From contig NZ_CP040077.1 of the NCBI RefSeq assembly GCF_005280735.1, forward strand, positions 4,340,001-4,404,000: 64,000 nt of DNA, given 5' to 3'. Both the position numbers and the translations under genes were made by a program. Positions 1-7,853 of this stretch are shown here, in pieces (within the stretch, counting starts at the first letter, position 1; the number at the start of each line of letters is the position of its first letter). The stretch is from Trinickia violacea (GTDB lineage: Bacteria; Pseudomonadota; Gammaproteobacteria; Burkholderiales; Burkholderiaceae). The notes below the pieces were generated by a model. It saw only the letters and a program-made list of their open reading frames with translations. It made no database searches and was not told where the DNA came from.

Positions 1-802
1 CGAGGCGCAGGCCGGCTGCCGCGATCGCCTGGAGATCGGCCGTATGGACGTCCTCCTGGCCGAGATGCACGCCGTAAGCGCCCGCCGCGACCGCTTCGCG
101 CCAGTGATCGTTGATGAAAACCTGGGCGTCGTGCTCGCGGCCCGCCGTCACGCAGCGTGAGATTTCGGCAGCCAGGACGTCGGGCTCGGCGCGCTTCAAA
201 CGCAATTGGGTGGTCTTCACGCCGTAGTCCAGCACGCGCTCGACCCAATCGGCACTCGGCAGCACCGGATAGAGGCCGAGCCGCTCGGGACAACGCGGGA
301 ACGCGGGCGTCGGCGCCGCCGGCAAGCCGGCGACGCGCGGAAAGCGGGACAGATCGACCGGCCAGGCGTCGTCGGCGCGCGTTTCGTCGCCGTCGCGCCA
401 CGCTAGTGCGAGCACGAGCGCGTCGTGCGCTTCAAAGCCGCAGTCGAGGAAGCCCGCGAGCGCGGCGAGCCAATCCTCGGCGAGCGGGCCCGCGCTTTCC
501 AGCGCGTAACGGACCTCGCCGAGACGCAGCGTCACGTCGCCGGAAGCCGCCTCGATCACGCCCGCGCCGTTCGCGAGCCAGTGGTCGAGGCTGCCGGTGT
601 GACCAGGAGCGCCTGCCTTCTGTTCGGTGAAAACGATGAGATCGCCGGCGCGCGGTTCATCCGGGGCGATCAGGCAAATGCGCCACGGCGCGTTCGCGGC
701 CGGCCAATCGCCGAGCCGCGCGCGGATGCGCTCCGCGGCTTCGGTCAATTCGTCAGCGGGCGGCCAGAAGATTTCGCGATCGGGAAACGATAAGGTCCTC
801 AT
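1..802 (-). CDS. thiE: Thiamine phosphate synthase ThiE, 3' end cut by the window
   Basis: ThiE joins the pyrimidine (HMP-PP) and thiazole phosphate halves of thiamine in the cytoplasm. The visible 267 residues end inside the TIM barrel. The canonical ThiE core starts only around residue 175 (RLGLYPVLPSADWVERVL), followed by TTQLRLK, QVFINDHW and GVHLGQEDV, which are ThiE phosphate and substrate-site motifs. The first ~170 residues are an extension of unknown role that is not part of the classical ~210-residue enzyme. The start ATG overlaps the thiG stop by 4 bp (ATGA), so the two are translationally coupled. It is the last visible gene of the riboswitch-controlled thiO-S-G-E operon. The C-terminus lies outside the window. 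Confidence 0.93.
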   Translation of the reverse strand, partial: MRTLSFPDREIFWPPADELTEAAERIRARLGDWPAANAPWRICLIAPDEPRAGDLIVFTEQKAGAPGHTGSLDHWLANGAGVIEAASGDVTLRLGEVRYALESAGPLAEDWLAALAGFLDCGFEAHDALVLALAWRDGDETRADDAWPVDLSRFPRVAGLPAAPTPAFPRCPERLGLYPVLPSADWVERVLDYGVKTTQLRLKRAEPDVLAAEISRCVTAGREHDAQVFINDHWREAVAAGAYGVHLGQEDVHTADLQAIAAAGLRL

Positions 803-1614
803 GCCGAGCCCCCCGCGTGATGCCAGAACGGCATGCCGACCACCGGCGTGCTCGCCTGCGCGCTGTCGCGCTCGGCCATCGGACCGGCCAGATAAGCGCT
901 GCGCCCTGCCTCGGCGGCCTGCGCGAACGCACGCGCCATCACGGGCGGATGCGTCGCCTGCGACACGGCCGTGTTCAGCAGCACGCCATCGAAACCCCAC
1001 TCCATCACCTGGCACGCATGCGAGGGCACGCCAAGCCCGGCGTCGACGATCAGCGGCACGTCCGGCAGACGCTCGCGCAGCACGCGCAGCCCATACGGAT
1101 TGACGACGCCCTTGCCCGTTCCGATCGGCGCGCCCCACGGCATCAGCGCCTCGCAGCCCGCGTCGAGCAGACGCCGGCCGATCACGAGATCCTCCGTGCA
1201 ATACGGCAGCACCTTGAAGCCGTCCTTGACGAGCTTCGCCGCCGCTTCGACCAAGCCGATCGGATCGGGCTGCAGCGTGTAGTCGTCGCCGATCAGCTCG
1301 AGCTTGATCCAATCGGTTTCGAAGACTTCGCGCGCCATCTGCGCCGTCGTCACCGCTTCGGCGACGCTCTGGCAGCCAGCCGTGTTCGGCAGGAGCGGCA
1401 CGCCGTGGCGCTTGAGCAAATCAAAGAAGCCGGCTTCGGCAGTATCGGCGTTCATCTGGCGGCGCAGCGCCACCGTGACCATGCCGGGCTTCGCGGCCGC
1501 GATCGAATCGGACAGCGACTGCAGCGACGGATAGCGCGACGTGCCGAGCAGCACGCGGCTCGCGAAAGTTTCGCCGTACAGCGTCAGCGAATCGGCGGCG
1601 AGGTTGGAAGTCAT
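799..1614 (-). CDS. thiG: Thiazole synthase ThiG
   Basis: ThiG condenses 1-deoxyxylulose 5-phosphate, dehydroglycine (from ThiO) and ThiS thiocarboxylate sulfur into the thiamine thiazole phosphate. The 271-residue length is normal for the family. Family motifs run in order: LLGTSRYPS near the N-terminus, the VTVALRR strand, LPNTAGC, WIKLELIGD (Schiff-base Lys), PYCTEDLVIGRRLLDAGCEALMPWGAPIG and the GFDGVLLNTAV phosphate site. The ATG at 1614 is preceded by an AAGGA ribosome binding site. It lies downstream of thiS and overlaps thiE by 4 bp, consistent with a ThiS-ThiG working pair. Confidence 0.97.
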   Translation of the reverse strand: MTSNLAADSLTLYGETFASRVLLGTSRYPSLQSLSDSIAAAKPGMVTVALRRQMNADTAEAGFFDLLKRHGVPLLPNTAGCQSVAEAVTTAQMAREVFETDWIKLELIGDDYTLQPDPIGLVEAAAKLVKDGFKVLPYCTEDLVIGRRLLDAGCEALMPWGAPIGTGKGVVNPYGLRVLRERLPDVPLIVDAGLGVPSHACQVMEWGFDGVLLNTAVSQATHPPVMARAFAQAAEAGRSAYLAGPMAERDSAQASTPVVGMPFWHHAGGSA

Positions 1615-1736
1615 CGGAGAATCCTTGGGCTCAGGCGGCGGACTGCGGTCGATCGAGGCGTCGATTGCGCAGCCGCTCGAACCAATGAGGCAACAGTAAG
1701 AGCGAATGGTCGAATGGTCGTTGTTATCCGGCCGCG

Positions 1737-1934
1737 TCAGCCGCCGGCAACGGGTTGGACGACGTCGAGCTTGTCGCCCGCCTGCAACGCGCGCGCCGCA
1801 TGCTGCGCGCGCGCGACGAAGTCGCCGTTGAGCGCGACCGCGAACGGCGGGCGCGCGCCGAACGCGGCGAGCGCGTCGGCGATGCTCGCGCCTTCCGGCA
1901 GCGACAGCAGCTTTTGATTGATCTGGATATCCAT
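1737..1934 (-). CDS. thiS: Sulfur carrier protein ThiS
   Basis: This 65-residue ubiquitin-like carrier delivers sulfur as a C-terminal thiocarboxylate to ThiG. It starts MDIQINQKLL, contains the ALNGDFVARAQ segment, and ends in the diagnostic Gly-Gly (VQPVAGG) that is adenylated and thiolated. Size and Gly-Gly end match the family. It sits 23 bp after thiO and 122 bp before thiG in the same orientation. The 122-bp spacer contains a tandem cgaatggt duplication (1703-1718) and no gene. Confidence 0.96.
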   Translation of the reverse strand: MDIQINQKLLSLPEGASIADALAAFGARPPFAVALNGDFVARAQHAARALQAGDKLDVVQPVAGG

Positions 1935-1957
1935 GGCTTTCTGAATCTGAGTCGGGT

Positions 1958-3163
1958 TCAGGCTTCGGCGCGCGGCATCGTCCGCTCGGACGCGTTCGAT
2001 CCCCCAAAGGGACCGGCAACGCTCCGCTGGTGCAGCATCGGCGCCCAGCGATCGTTGGCGCGCCATTCGGCGAACGCGTCGGCATCGGCGATGCGCGCTT
2101 CGAGCAGCGCACCCGCGAGCCGCGCCGCGCATGCACTGACTTCGGGCACGATCATGTAGCCGTGCCGGTAGAGGCCGTTCACCGATAGCGTCGTCGCGCC
2201 ATCCCACGTGATCGCCGGACGATGGTCCGGCAGCGTCGGACGGCACTGCGAATTCAATTCGAGGATGCGAGCTTCGCCGAAGCCGGGGTGCACCGAAAAC
2301 GCCGCGCTCAGCAACTCGAGCGCCGAGCGCACGCTGACGGGCGACATGTCTTCGCCTTCGATCTCGGTCGCGCCGATCACGTAGATGTCGTTCTGCTTCG
2401 GCGCGATGTAGAGCGGATAGCGCGGGTGCAGCAACCGCACCGGCCGCGAGAGCCCGATGCCGGGCGCGTGGATGCGCGCCACTTCGCCGCGAATGCCGCG
2501 CAATGCGGGCAGCACCGGCTTCGCGCCGAGTCCGCGGCAATCGATCGTGATGCGCGCGTCCGGCAACGCGCGCTCGTCGACGCTCGTATTCCAGTGCGTC
2601 GCCACGCCGCGCTCGGAAAGACCTGCGGCCAGCGCGGAAAGCACTTGGCGATTGTCGAGCTGCCCTTCGCGCGGCAGCAGCAATCCTTGGTGAAAGCGTC
2701 CGCCGAGCGCCGGCTCGGCCTCGTCGACCTGCGCGCCGGAAAGCGTCAAAAACCCGCCGTCGAACAGCGGCGCCGGCGCATTCGCGCGCACGCGCCGCTC
2801 GAACAGAGACGCCTCGGCGCGGTCGGAGTGATGCCAGACGACGAGCGTACCGTTGCGCTGGAAGTAGACCGGTTCAGGCAATTGAGCGAGCAGCTTGGGC
2901 CACGCGTCGAGCGACTCGGCGCCAAGCTCGGTGATCAGCAGCTCGGCGCTCGCCGCTTCGGCGAGCGGCGCGAGCATGGCCGCCGCGACCCAGGCAGCCG
3001 CGCCTGAGCCCGCCGCATCGCCACGCTCATAAAGCGCCACGCTATGACCTTCGCCCGCGAGCCGCCAAGCCAGCAAACGACCGCACAGCCCGCCGCCGAG
3101 CACGGCGAAATCCGGGCGGCTTGAAACGGCTTTCGAGGAAACAACTGAAGATTGAACGCTCAT
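1958..3163 (-). CDS. thiO: Glycine oxidase ThiO (FAD-dependent)
   Basis: ThiO oxidises glycine to dehydroglycine (iminoacetate) for thiazole synthesis in aerobes, taking the place of ThiH. The protein has 401 residues. The N-terminal FAD-binding Rossmann motif VLGGGLCGRLLAWRLAGEG (about residues 21-39) is followed by a DAO-type fold. Near the C-terminus, LNSQCRPTLPDHRPAI and LYRHGYMIVPE are the conserved DAO-family FAD and substrate segments. It is the first gene of the operon, about 140 nt downstream of the TPP riboswitch core, so thiamine pyrophosphate should repress it. Confidence 0.94.
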   Translation of the reverse strand: MSVQSSVVSSKAVSSRPDFAVLGGGLCGRLLAWRLAGEGHSVALYERGDAAGSGAAAWVAAAMLAPLAEAASAELLITELGAESLDAWPKLLAQLPEPVYFQRNGTLVVWHHSDRAEASLFERRVRANAPAPLFDGGFLTLSGAQVDEAEPALGGRFHQGLLLPREGQLDNRQVLSALAAGLSERGVATHWNTSVDERALPDARITIDCRGLGAKPVLPALRGIRGEVARIHAPGIGLSRPVRLLHPRYPLYIAPKQNDIYVIGATEIEGEDMSPVSVRSALELLSAAFSVHPGFGEARILELNSQCRPTLPDHRPAITWDGATTLSVNGLYRHGYMIVPEVSACAARLAGALLEARIADADAFAEWRANDRWAPMLHQRSVAGPFGGSNASERTMPRAEA

Positions 3164-3305
3164 CGGATCGATCCTTTCTGTACGGCAAAACGCACGTACC
3201 CAAGGACGAAACCGGCGGGTAAGGCCGGCCGGACGTTAGGCCCACATAGGGTGGACGCAGCCCGGCGGGAATCGAAATCCAATGGAAGCCAAGGGGGCTT
3301 CCGGA
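3164..3305 (-). promoter_or_regulatory. thiO leader downstream of the riboswitch (expression platform)
   Basis: This untranslated stretch lies between the riboswitch core and the thiO ATG. A hairpin with a 7-bp stem (plus strand ggaagcc ... ggcttcc, 3282-3300) sits directly after the aptamer. No long U-tract follows it on the transcript, so classical intrinsic termination is not evident. Control could be translational or Rho-mediated. No gene is visible here. Confidence 0.5.
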
Positions 3306-3402
3306 AACTTCCCGCGCCGGTATTACCCGGATCGGGTGCAAAGGGTCTCTCTCAGCCTTACCGCGGTATTACCGTGCCGCCCGCATGCAAAGCACCCCTG
3401 TT
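3306..3402 (-). promoter_or_regulatory. TPP riboswitch (THI element)
   Basis: On the minus strand the aptamer core is clear: GGGGTGC at the 5' side (about 3400), the CTGAGA T-loop (3355-3350), ACCCTTTG, then GATCCGGGTAAT (3333-3322) followed by ACCGGCGCGGGAAG. These are the pyrimidine-sensing and pyrophosphate-sensing helices of the THI box. It lies in the leader of thiO and is expected to turn the operon off when thiamine pyrophosphate is abundant. Confidence 0.96.
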
Positions 3403-3414
3403 TCGTCGACGGCC

Positions 3415-3444
3415 ATTAGACCATAAAAGGCGAAACCGCCGCAA
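3415..3444 (-). promoter_or_regulatory. Candidate promoter of the thi operon
   Basis: On the minus strand a TTGCGG -35 (3444-3439) and a TCTAAT -10 (3420-3415) are separated by 18 bp. The predicted start, around 3408, falls just before the first helix of the riboswitch, as expected for a riboswitch leader. The -10 match is imperfect, so this remains a candidate. Confidence 0.42.
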
Positions 3445-3558
3445 ACGGGAATGTCCCGTACCCCGGGGCCAGGTCAACAAAATGAGATAACTTGCCCCAA
3501 TTTCTTACCCTCCCCCAAAGCGGCCGGAACACCCTGTAACGATAGTCCGCGAACGTTA

Positions 3559-3587
3559 TTAAGACAGGCGCGACTGTCTGGCACAAT
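3559..3587 (+). promoter_or_regulatory. Candidate promoter of the ABC transporter gene with internal inverted repeat
   Basis: TTAAGA (3559-3564) and CACAAT (3582-3587) are 17 bp apart. The spacer carries a perfect 6-bp inverted repeat, agacag-N6-ctgtct (3562-3579), which could be a repressor site. The 5' untranslated region would be about 200 nt. The rest of 3420-3797 shows no convincing gene. Confidence 0.35.
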
Positions 3588-3797
3588 GCCGTGAGCACAG
3601 ACGCGTGCATCGGACGCGTAACCGGCGCGCACTCGAGCCCGGCACGGTCAAGCCTTGCGTCTGTCCACCCAGCCGGACCCGCTCGCCAGGACCGTTAAGA
3701 CTCTTTTAAGAGGCTCACGCAAAAATCAGGCGTTTCGTGCCGCCTTCGTGCGGCACGCGTCGCCATTGCCGTGAGCCGGCACTACATCGGGAAGCTC

Positions 3798-5558
3798 ATG
3801 AACCCAACCCTTTCCAAGTCCTCGCCAAGCGGCGTGCCGCGAGATTCAGACAAGATCTCCGCGTGGAGCCTGATCAAGCCCTATTGGGTGTCCGAAGAAT
3901 GGAAGATCGCGTGGGGATTGTTGATCACGATCATCGCGATCAACCTCACCAGCGTCTGGCTGAACGTGAAGTTCAACACCTGGAACGGCGAGTTCTACAA
4001 CGCCTTGCAGGCCAAGAACGTCCACGAGTTCCCGCACCTGATGATCGTCTTCACGGTCATCGTGTTCGCGTTGATCATCCTGTTCGTGTACGGCCGGTAC
4101 CTGCGCCAGATGCTCGGGTTCCGCTGGCGCCAGTGGCTCACGCAGCGCTTCCTCGAAGAATGGCTCGGCGATGCCGCGTTCTACCGGATCGAGCGTGACC
4201 GCCTTGCCGACAACCCCGACCAACGTATCAGCGACGACCTTCAGTCGTTTGCGACCAGCACGCTGGCGCTGTCGCTCGATTTGCTGTCGACGGTCGTGAC
4301 ACTCATCTCGTTCGTGACCATCCTCTGGGGACTCGCAGGCGCGCTGACCGTCACGCTCGGCGGCATGCCGATCGTCATTCCCGGCTACATGGTCTGGGTT
4401 GCCGCGCTCTATGCGCTGGGCGGTTCGTACGTCATCTACAAGCTCGGCCACCCGCTCGTCTCGATCACGTATCAGCAACAGAAGGTTGAGGCGGATTTCC
4501 GCTTCGGCCTGATTCGGGTGCGCGAAAACGCCGAGCAGATTGCCTTTTACGATGGCGAAGCGACCGAGCGAGCCGTCGCGGGCAATGTCTTCCAGCGCAT
4601 TCGCGATAACTGGTGGCGCGTGATGAAGTACACCAAGCGCCTGAGCTTCGTGCTGAGCTTCTACGGCCAGATCGCCATCATCTTTCCGATCGTCGTGGCG
4701 GCGCCCCGCTATTTCGCCGGCGCGTTCACGTTCGGCGTGCTGATGCAGATCCAGAATGCCTTCGGCACCGTCAGCGATTCGTTCTCCTGGTTCATCAACA
4801 GTTACTCGACTTTGGTCGAGTGGCGCGCCACCGCGAACCGTCTGCGCGAATTCAAGCGCGTGATGGGCGCGACGCACCTGAAGGAATCGATCCTGCCCGC
4901 CACCGAGCACGGCGGCATCAACCTGCACTACGTCGATTCGAACGCGCTCACCACCGACGGCCTGAAGCTCGCGCTGCCCAACGGCACCGAGCTCACGACG
5001 ATCGGCAGCGTCGCGATCAAGCCGGGCTCGCGCTGGCTCGTGCGCGGACCGTCGGGCGCGGGCAAGAGCACGCTGATGCGAGCCCTCGCGGGCCTCTGGC
5101 CGTTCGGCGACGGGGCGATCGACGCGCCCGTCGACGCGCGCATGATGTTCATCCCGCAGCAGAGCTATCTGCCGATCGGCACGTTGAAGGCGGCGCTCGC
5201 GTATCCGTCGCCAGCCGATACCTTCACCGATGACGAGTGCCGCGAGGCGCTACGCGTGTGCCGCCTCGACGATTACGTCGATCGCCTCGGCGAGTCGGCG
5301 CACTGGCAGCGCGTGCTCTCGCCAGGCGAGCAGCAGCGTCTCGCGGGCGCGCGCGTGCTGCTCCACAAGCCCGACTACCTGTTCCTCGACGAAGCGACGA
5401 GCGCGCTCGATGCCGAAAACGAAGCGCGCCTCTATCACCTCTTCAACGAGCGGCTGCCGAAGGCGGCGATCGTGAGCATCGCGCATCGCGAATCGCTCGC
5501 GGCATTCCATGATGAGACGCTCGAGATCGAGCGCTCAGCCGAGCGCGCCGTCGCATGA
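3798..5558 (+). CDS. SbmA/BacA-like ABC transporter, fused permease and ATPase (YddA family)
   Basis: This is a fused exporter-type inner membrane protein of 586 residues. The N-terminal half carries six hydrophobic segments and the SbmA/BacA-like membrane domain (motifs LNVKFNTWNGEFYNALQ and ADNPDQRISDD). The C-terminal nucleotide-binding domain has Walker A GPSGAGKST, signature LSPGEQQRLAGARVLL and Walker B YLFLDEATSALD. Relatives include E. coli YddA and the mycobacterial Rv1819c B12/peptide importer; substrate and direction cannot be told from sequence. The ATG at 3798 was chosen because GGGAAG lies just upstream; an in-frame GTG at 3771 is an alternative. The stop overlaps the next gene by 4 bp. 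Confidence 0.9.
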   Translation: MNPTLSKSSPSGVPRDSDKISAWSLIKPYWVSEEWKIAWGLLITIIAINLTSVWLNVKFNTWNGEFYNALQAKNVHEFPHLMIVFTVIVFALIILFVYGRYLRQMLGFRWRQWLTQRFLEEWLGDAAFYRIERDRLADNPDQRISDDLQSFATSTLALSLDLLSTVVTLISFVTILWGLAGALTVTLGGMPIVIPGYMVWVAALYALGGSYVIYKLGHPLVSITYQQQKVEADFRFGLIRVRENAEQIAFYDGEATERAVAGNVFQRIRDNWWRVMKYTKRLSFVLSFYGQIAIIFPIVVAAPRYFAGAFTFGVLMQIQNAFGTVSDSFSWFINSYSTLVEWRATANRLREFKRVMGATHLKESILPATEHGGINLHYVDSNALTTDGLKLALPNGTELTTIGSVAIKPGSRWLVRGPSGAGKSTLMRALAGLWPFGDGAIDAPVDARMMFIPQQSYLPIGTLKAALAYPSPADTFTDDECREALRVCRLDDYVDRLGESAHWQRVLSPGEQQRLAGARVLLHKPDYLFLDEATSALDAENEARLYHLFNERLPKAAIVSIAHRESLAAFHDETLEIERSAERAVA

Positions 5559-6388
5559 ACGCGCCCGGAGGGCCTGCCGGCGAGCGCCCGCTCGGGGAGA
5601 CCGCGGTCGAAGCCCGCGGCGCCTCCGCGTTCGATCGCGTCGTCCTGATTACCGGCGCGGGCTCCGGAATCGGCGCGGCCCTGGCCCGGCAGATCGCCGC
5701 GCCTCGTATCGGCTTGATGCTGCACTCGCGCGGCGCCGATGCCGAATCGCGCAAGCGGCTCGAAGCCGTCGCGGCGCGCTGCGTCGAGCTCGGCGCGACG
5801 TGCGCGACCGTGCACGGCGATCTCGCCGAGCGCGGCGCGCCGGAACATATCGTCCACAGCGCGCTTGCGAAGTTCGGCGCGCTCGATCAACTCGTGGCCA
5901 ACGCCGGCCACGCTCAGCGCCAGACGCTCGCGTCGCTCGACTCCGATACGCTCGCCGAATCGTTCGCTTCGATGCCGGGTGCGTTCGCGGCGCTCGTGAG
6001 GCGCGCGGCCGCCGCGCTCGAAACGTCGAGCTGCGCGCGCGTGGTCGCGGTCAGCTCGTTTGTCGCGCATCGCTATCGCGCGGACGCGCCGTTCGCTGCG
6101 ACCGCGGCGGCCAAGGCCGCGCTCGAATCGCTCGTCAAGACGGCCGCGGCCGAACTCGCGCCCCACGGCATCACGGTGAACTGCGTCGCGCCCGGCTATA
6201 CGCGCAAGGATCGCGGGCCGGCGCCCGAGAACGCCGCCATCTGGACGCATGCGGAGCAGGCGACGCCGCTTAGCCGCGTCGCCGATCCGGCCGACGTCGC
6301 CGCGCTGATCGCATTCCTGCTTTCCGATGCGGCGCGTCATATCACCGGTCAGGTGATTCATGTCGACGGCGGATTGACGTTGGGCTGA
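5555..6388 (+). CDS. SDR-family protein with altered catalytic motif
   Basis: This is a 277-residue short-chain dehydrogenase/reductase-like protein. The nucleotide motif TGAGSGIG is at 33-40, NAG at 116-118, the catalytic-serine strand VVAVSS at 163-168, and the C-terminus has the usual ITGQVIHVDGGLTLG ending. The YxxxK signature reads T183-AAA-K187: Thr replaces the catalytic Tyr while Lys is kept, so ordinary SDR chemistry is doubtful. Its ATG overlaps the ABC transporter stop (ATGA), implying translational coupling. Substrate is unknown. Confidence 0.88.
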   Translation: MNAPGGPAGERPLGETAVEARGASAFDRVVLITGAGSGIGAALARQIAAPRIGLMLHSRGADAESRKRLEAVAARCVELGATCATVHGDLAERGAPEHIVHSALAKFGALDQLVANAGHAQRQTLASLDSDTLAESFASMPGAFAALVRRAAAALETSSCARVVAVSSFVAHRYRADAPFAATAAAKAALESLVKTAAAELAPHGITVNCVAPGYTRKDRGPAPENAAIWTHAEQATPLSRVADPADVAALIAFLLSDAARHITGQVIHVDGGLTLG

Positions 6389-6412
6389 CCGTTTCCTTTC
6401 GCCCTCCCCGCC

Positions 6413-6432
6413 ATGGTTGCGCGCGCAACCAT
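6413..6432. promoter_or_regulatory. Perfect 20-bp palindrome between the SDR and MFS genes
   Basis: The sequence atggttgcgc followed by its exact reverse complement gives an uninterrupted palindrome with no loop, 24 bp after the SDR stop and 122 bp before the MFS start. The lack of a loop and of an immediate T-tract favours a protein-binding site for a dimeric regulator of the downstream genes over a terminator. Confidence 0.5.
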
Positions 6433-6554
6433 CGCACGCCGCACATGCTCCCCCTTCGCTTTTTGATCACTGGCCCGTCCGTCTAAGCCCGCCGTAAAAT
6501 ACCCGCCAAACCAAGGCGGGTCTCCTCGACCTGCACTAAAAGGAGACCTACCCG

Positions 6555-7820
6555 ATGCGGTCCATCCAATGGTTCACCGAATTGTCGACGCGCGAGCGCC
6601 GCACGCTCTACGCCGGGTTCGGCGGTTATGCGGTCGATGCCTTCGACTTCATGATCTACTCGTTCCTGATCCCCACGCTGATCGCGACCTGGGGCATGAC
6701 GAAGAGCGAAGCGGGCATGATCGCGACGAGTTCGCTGATCTCATCGGCGGCAGGCGGCTGGCTCGCCGGCATCCTCGCCGATCGTTACGGCCGCGTGCGC
6801 GTGCTGCAATGGACGATCGCCACTTTCGCGCTCTTCACCTGCCTGTCCGGCTTCACGCACTCGTTCTGGCAACTGCTCACGACGCGCACGCTGCAAGGCA
6901 TCGGCTTCGGCGGCGAATGGTCGGTCGTGACGATCATGATGGCCGAGACGATCCGCTCGCCCGAGCATCGCGCAAAGGCCGTCGGCACCGTTCAGAGCAG
7001 CTGGTCGTTCGGCTGGGGCGCCGCGGCCATCCTCTACTGGGCCTTCTTCGCGCTCCTGCCCGAGCAATACGCGTGGCGCGCGTGCTTCTGGATCGGTATC
7101 GTGCCGGCGCTGTGGATTCTCTATATCCGCCGCAACGTGAGCGATCCCGACATCTTCCTGGCGACGCGCCGCGCGCGCGACGCGGGGCTCGACACCTCCC
7201 ATTTCCTGCAGATCTTCACGGGGCCGCACTTGAAGGCGACCCTCCTCGGCAGCGCGCTCTGCACGGGGATGCTCGGCGGCTACTACGCGATCACCACGTG
7301 GTTGCCCACCTACCTGAAAACCGTGCGCCATCTGTCGGTGTTCAATACGAGCGGCTATCTGGTCGTGCTGATCGTCGGCTCGTTCTGCGGGTACATCATC
7401 GGCGCGATCCTCTCCGACAAAATCGGCCGGCGCGCGTCGTTCATCCTGTTCGCGCTCGGCTCGTTCGTGCTCGGCATGACCTACACGATGCTGCCGATCA
7501 CCGATAGCGCCATGCTGCTGCTCGGCTTTCCGCTCGGCATCGTCGTGCAGGGAATCTTCGCGGGCGTCGGCGCGTATCTGTCCGAGCTGTATCCGAATGC
7601 GATCCGCGGCTCGGGCCAGGGCTTCTGCTACAACCTCGGACGCGGGCTCGGCTCGTTCTTCCCGATTCTGGTCGGCGTGATGTCGCAATCGATGGCGCTC
7701 GTCAAAGCGATCGGGCTCGTCGCCGGCAGCGGCTATCTGCTCGTGATTCTCGCGGCGCTCGCGCTGCCGGAGACGCGCGGCAAGTCGCTTACCGCGCCCG
7801 CTCCCGAACCCACGACATAA
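6555..7820 (+). CDS. MFS transporter, sialate/aromatic-acid carrier type
   Basis: This is a 421-residue inner membrane carrier with about 12 hydrophobic segments. The family signature GGWLAGILADRYGRVRVL lies between helices 2 and 3, and LQGIGFGGEWSVV marks helix 4, typical of the metabolite:H+ symporter / NanT-like group. LSDKIGRRASFILF is the repeat signature in the second half. It starts at an ATG with an AGGAG ribosome binding site 8 bp upstream. It is followed after 33 bp by a DadA-type oxidoreductase, which suggests uptake of an amino acid or organic acid catabolised by that enzyme (inference). Confidence 0.88.
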   Translation: MRSIQWFTELSTRERRTLYAGFGGYAVDAFDFMIYSFLIPTLIATWGMTKSEAGMIATSSLISSAAGGWLAGILADRYGRVRVLQWTIATFALFTCLSGFTHSFWQLLTTRTLQGIGFGGEWSVVTIMMAETIRSPEHRAKAVGTVQSSWSFGWGAAAILYWAFFALLPEQYAWRACFWIGIVPALWILYIRRNVSDPDIFLATRRARDAGLDTSHFLQIFTGPHLKATLLGSALCTGMLGGYYAITTWLPTYLKTVRHLSVFNTSGYLVVLIVGSFCGYIIGAILSDKIGRRASFILFALGSFVLGMTYTMLPITDSAMLLLGFPLGIVVQGIFAGVGAYLSELYPNAIRGSGQGFCYNLGRGLGSFFPILVGVMSQSMALVKAIGLVAGSGYLLVILAALALPETRGKSLTAPAPEPTT

Positions 7821-7853
7821 CGCCACGCCCGAGCCTCACCCCGTATTTCGACC

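Noticed and set aside
3282..3300. Intrinsic terminator as expression platform of the TPP riboswitch
   Set aside because: The hairpin lacks a T-tract on the transcript, so I describe it only as a hairpin.
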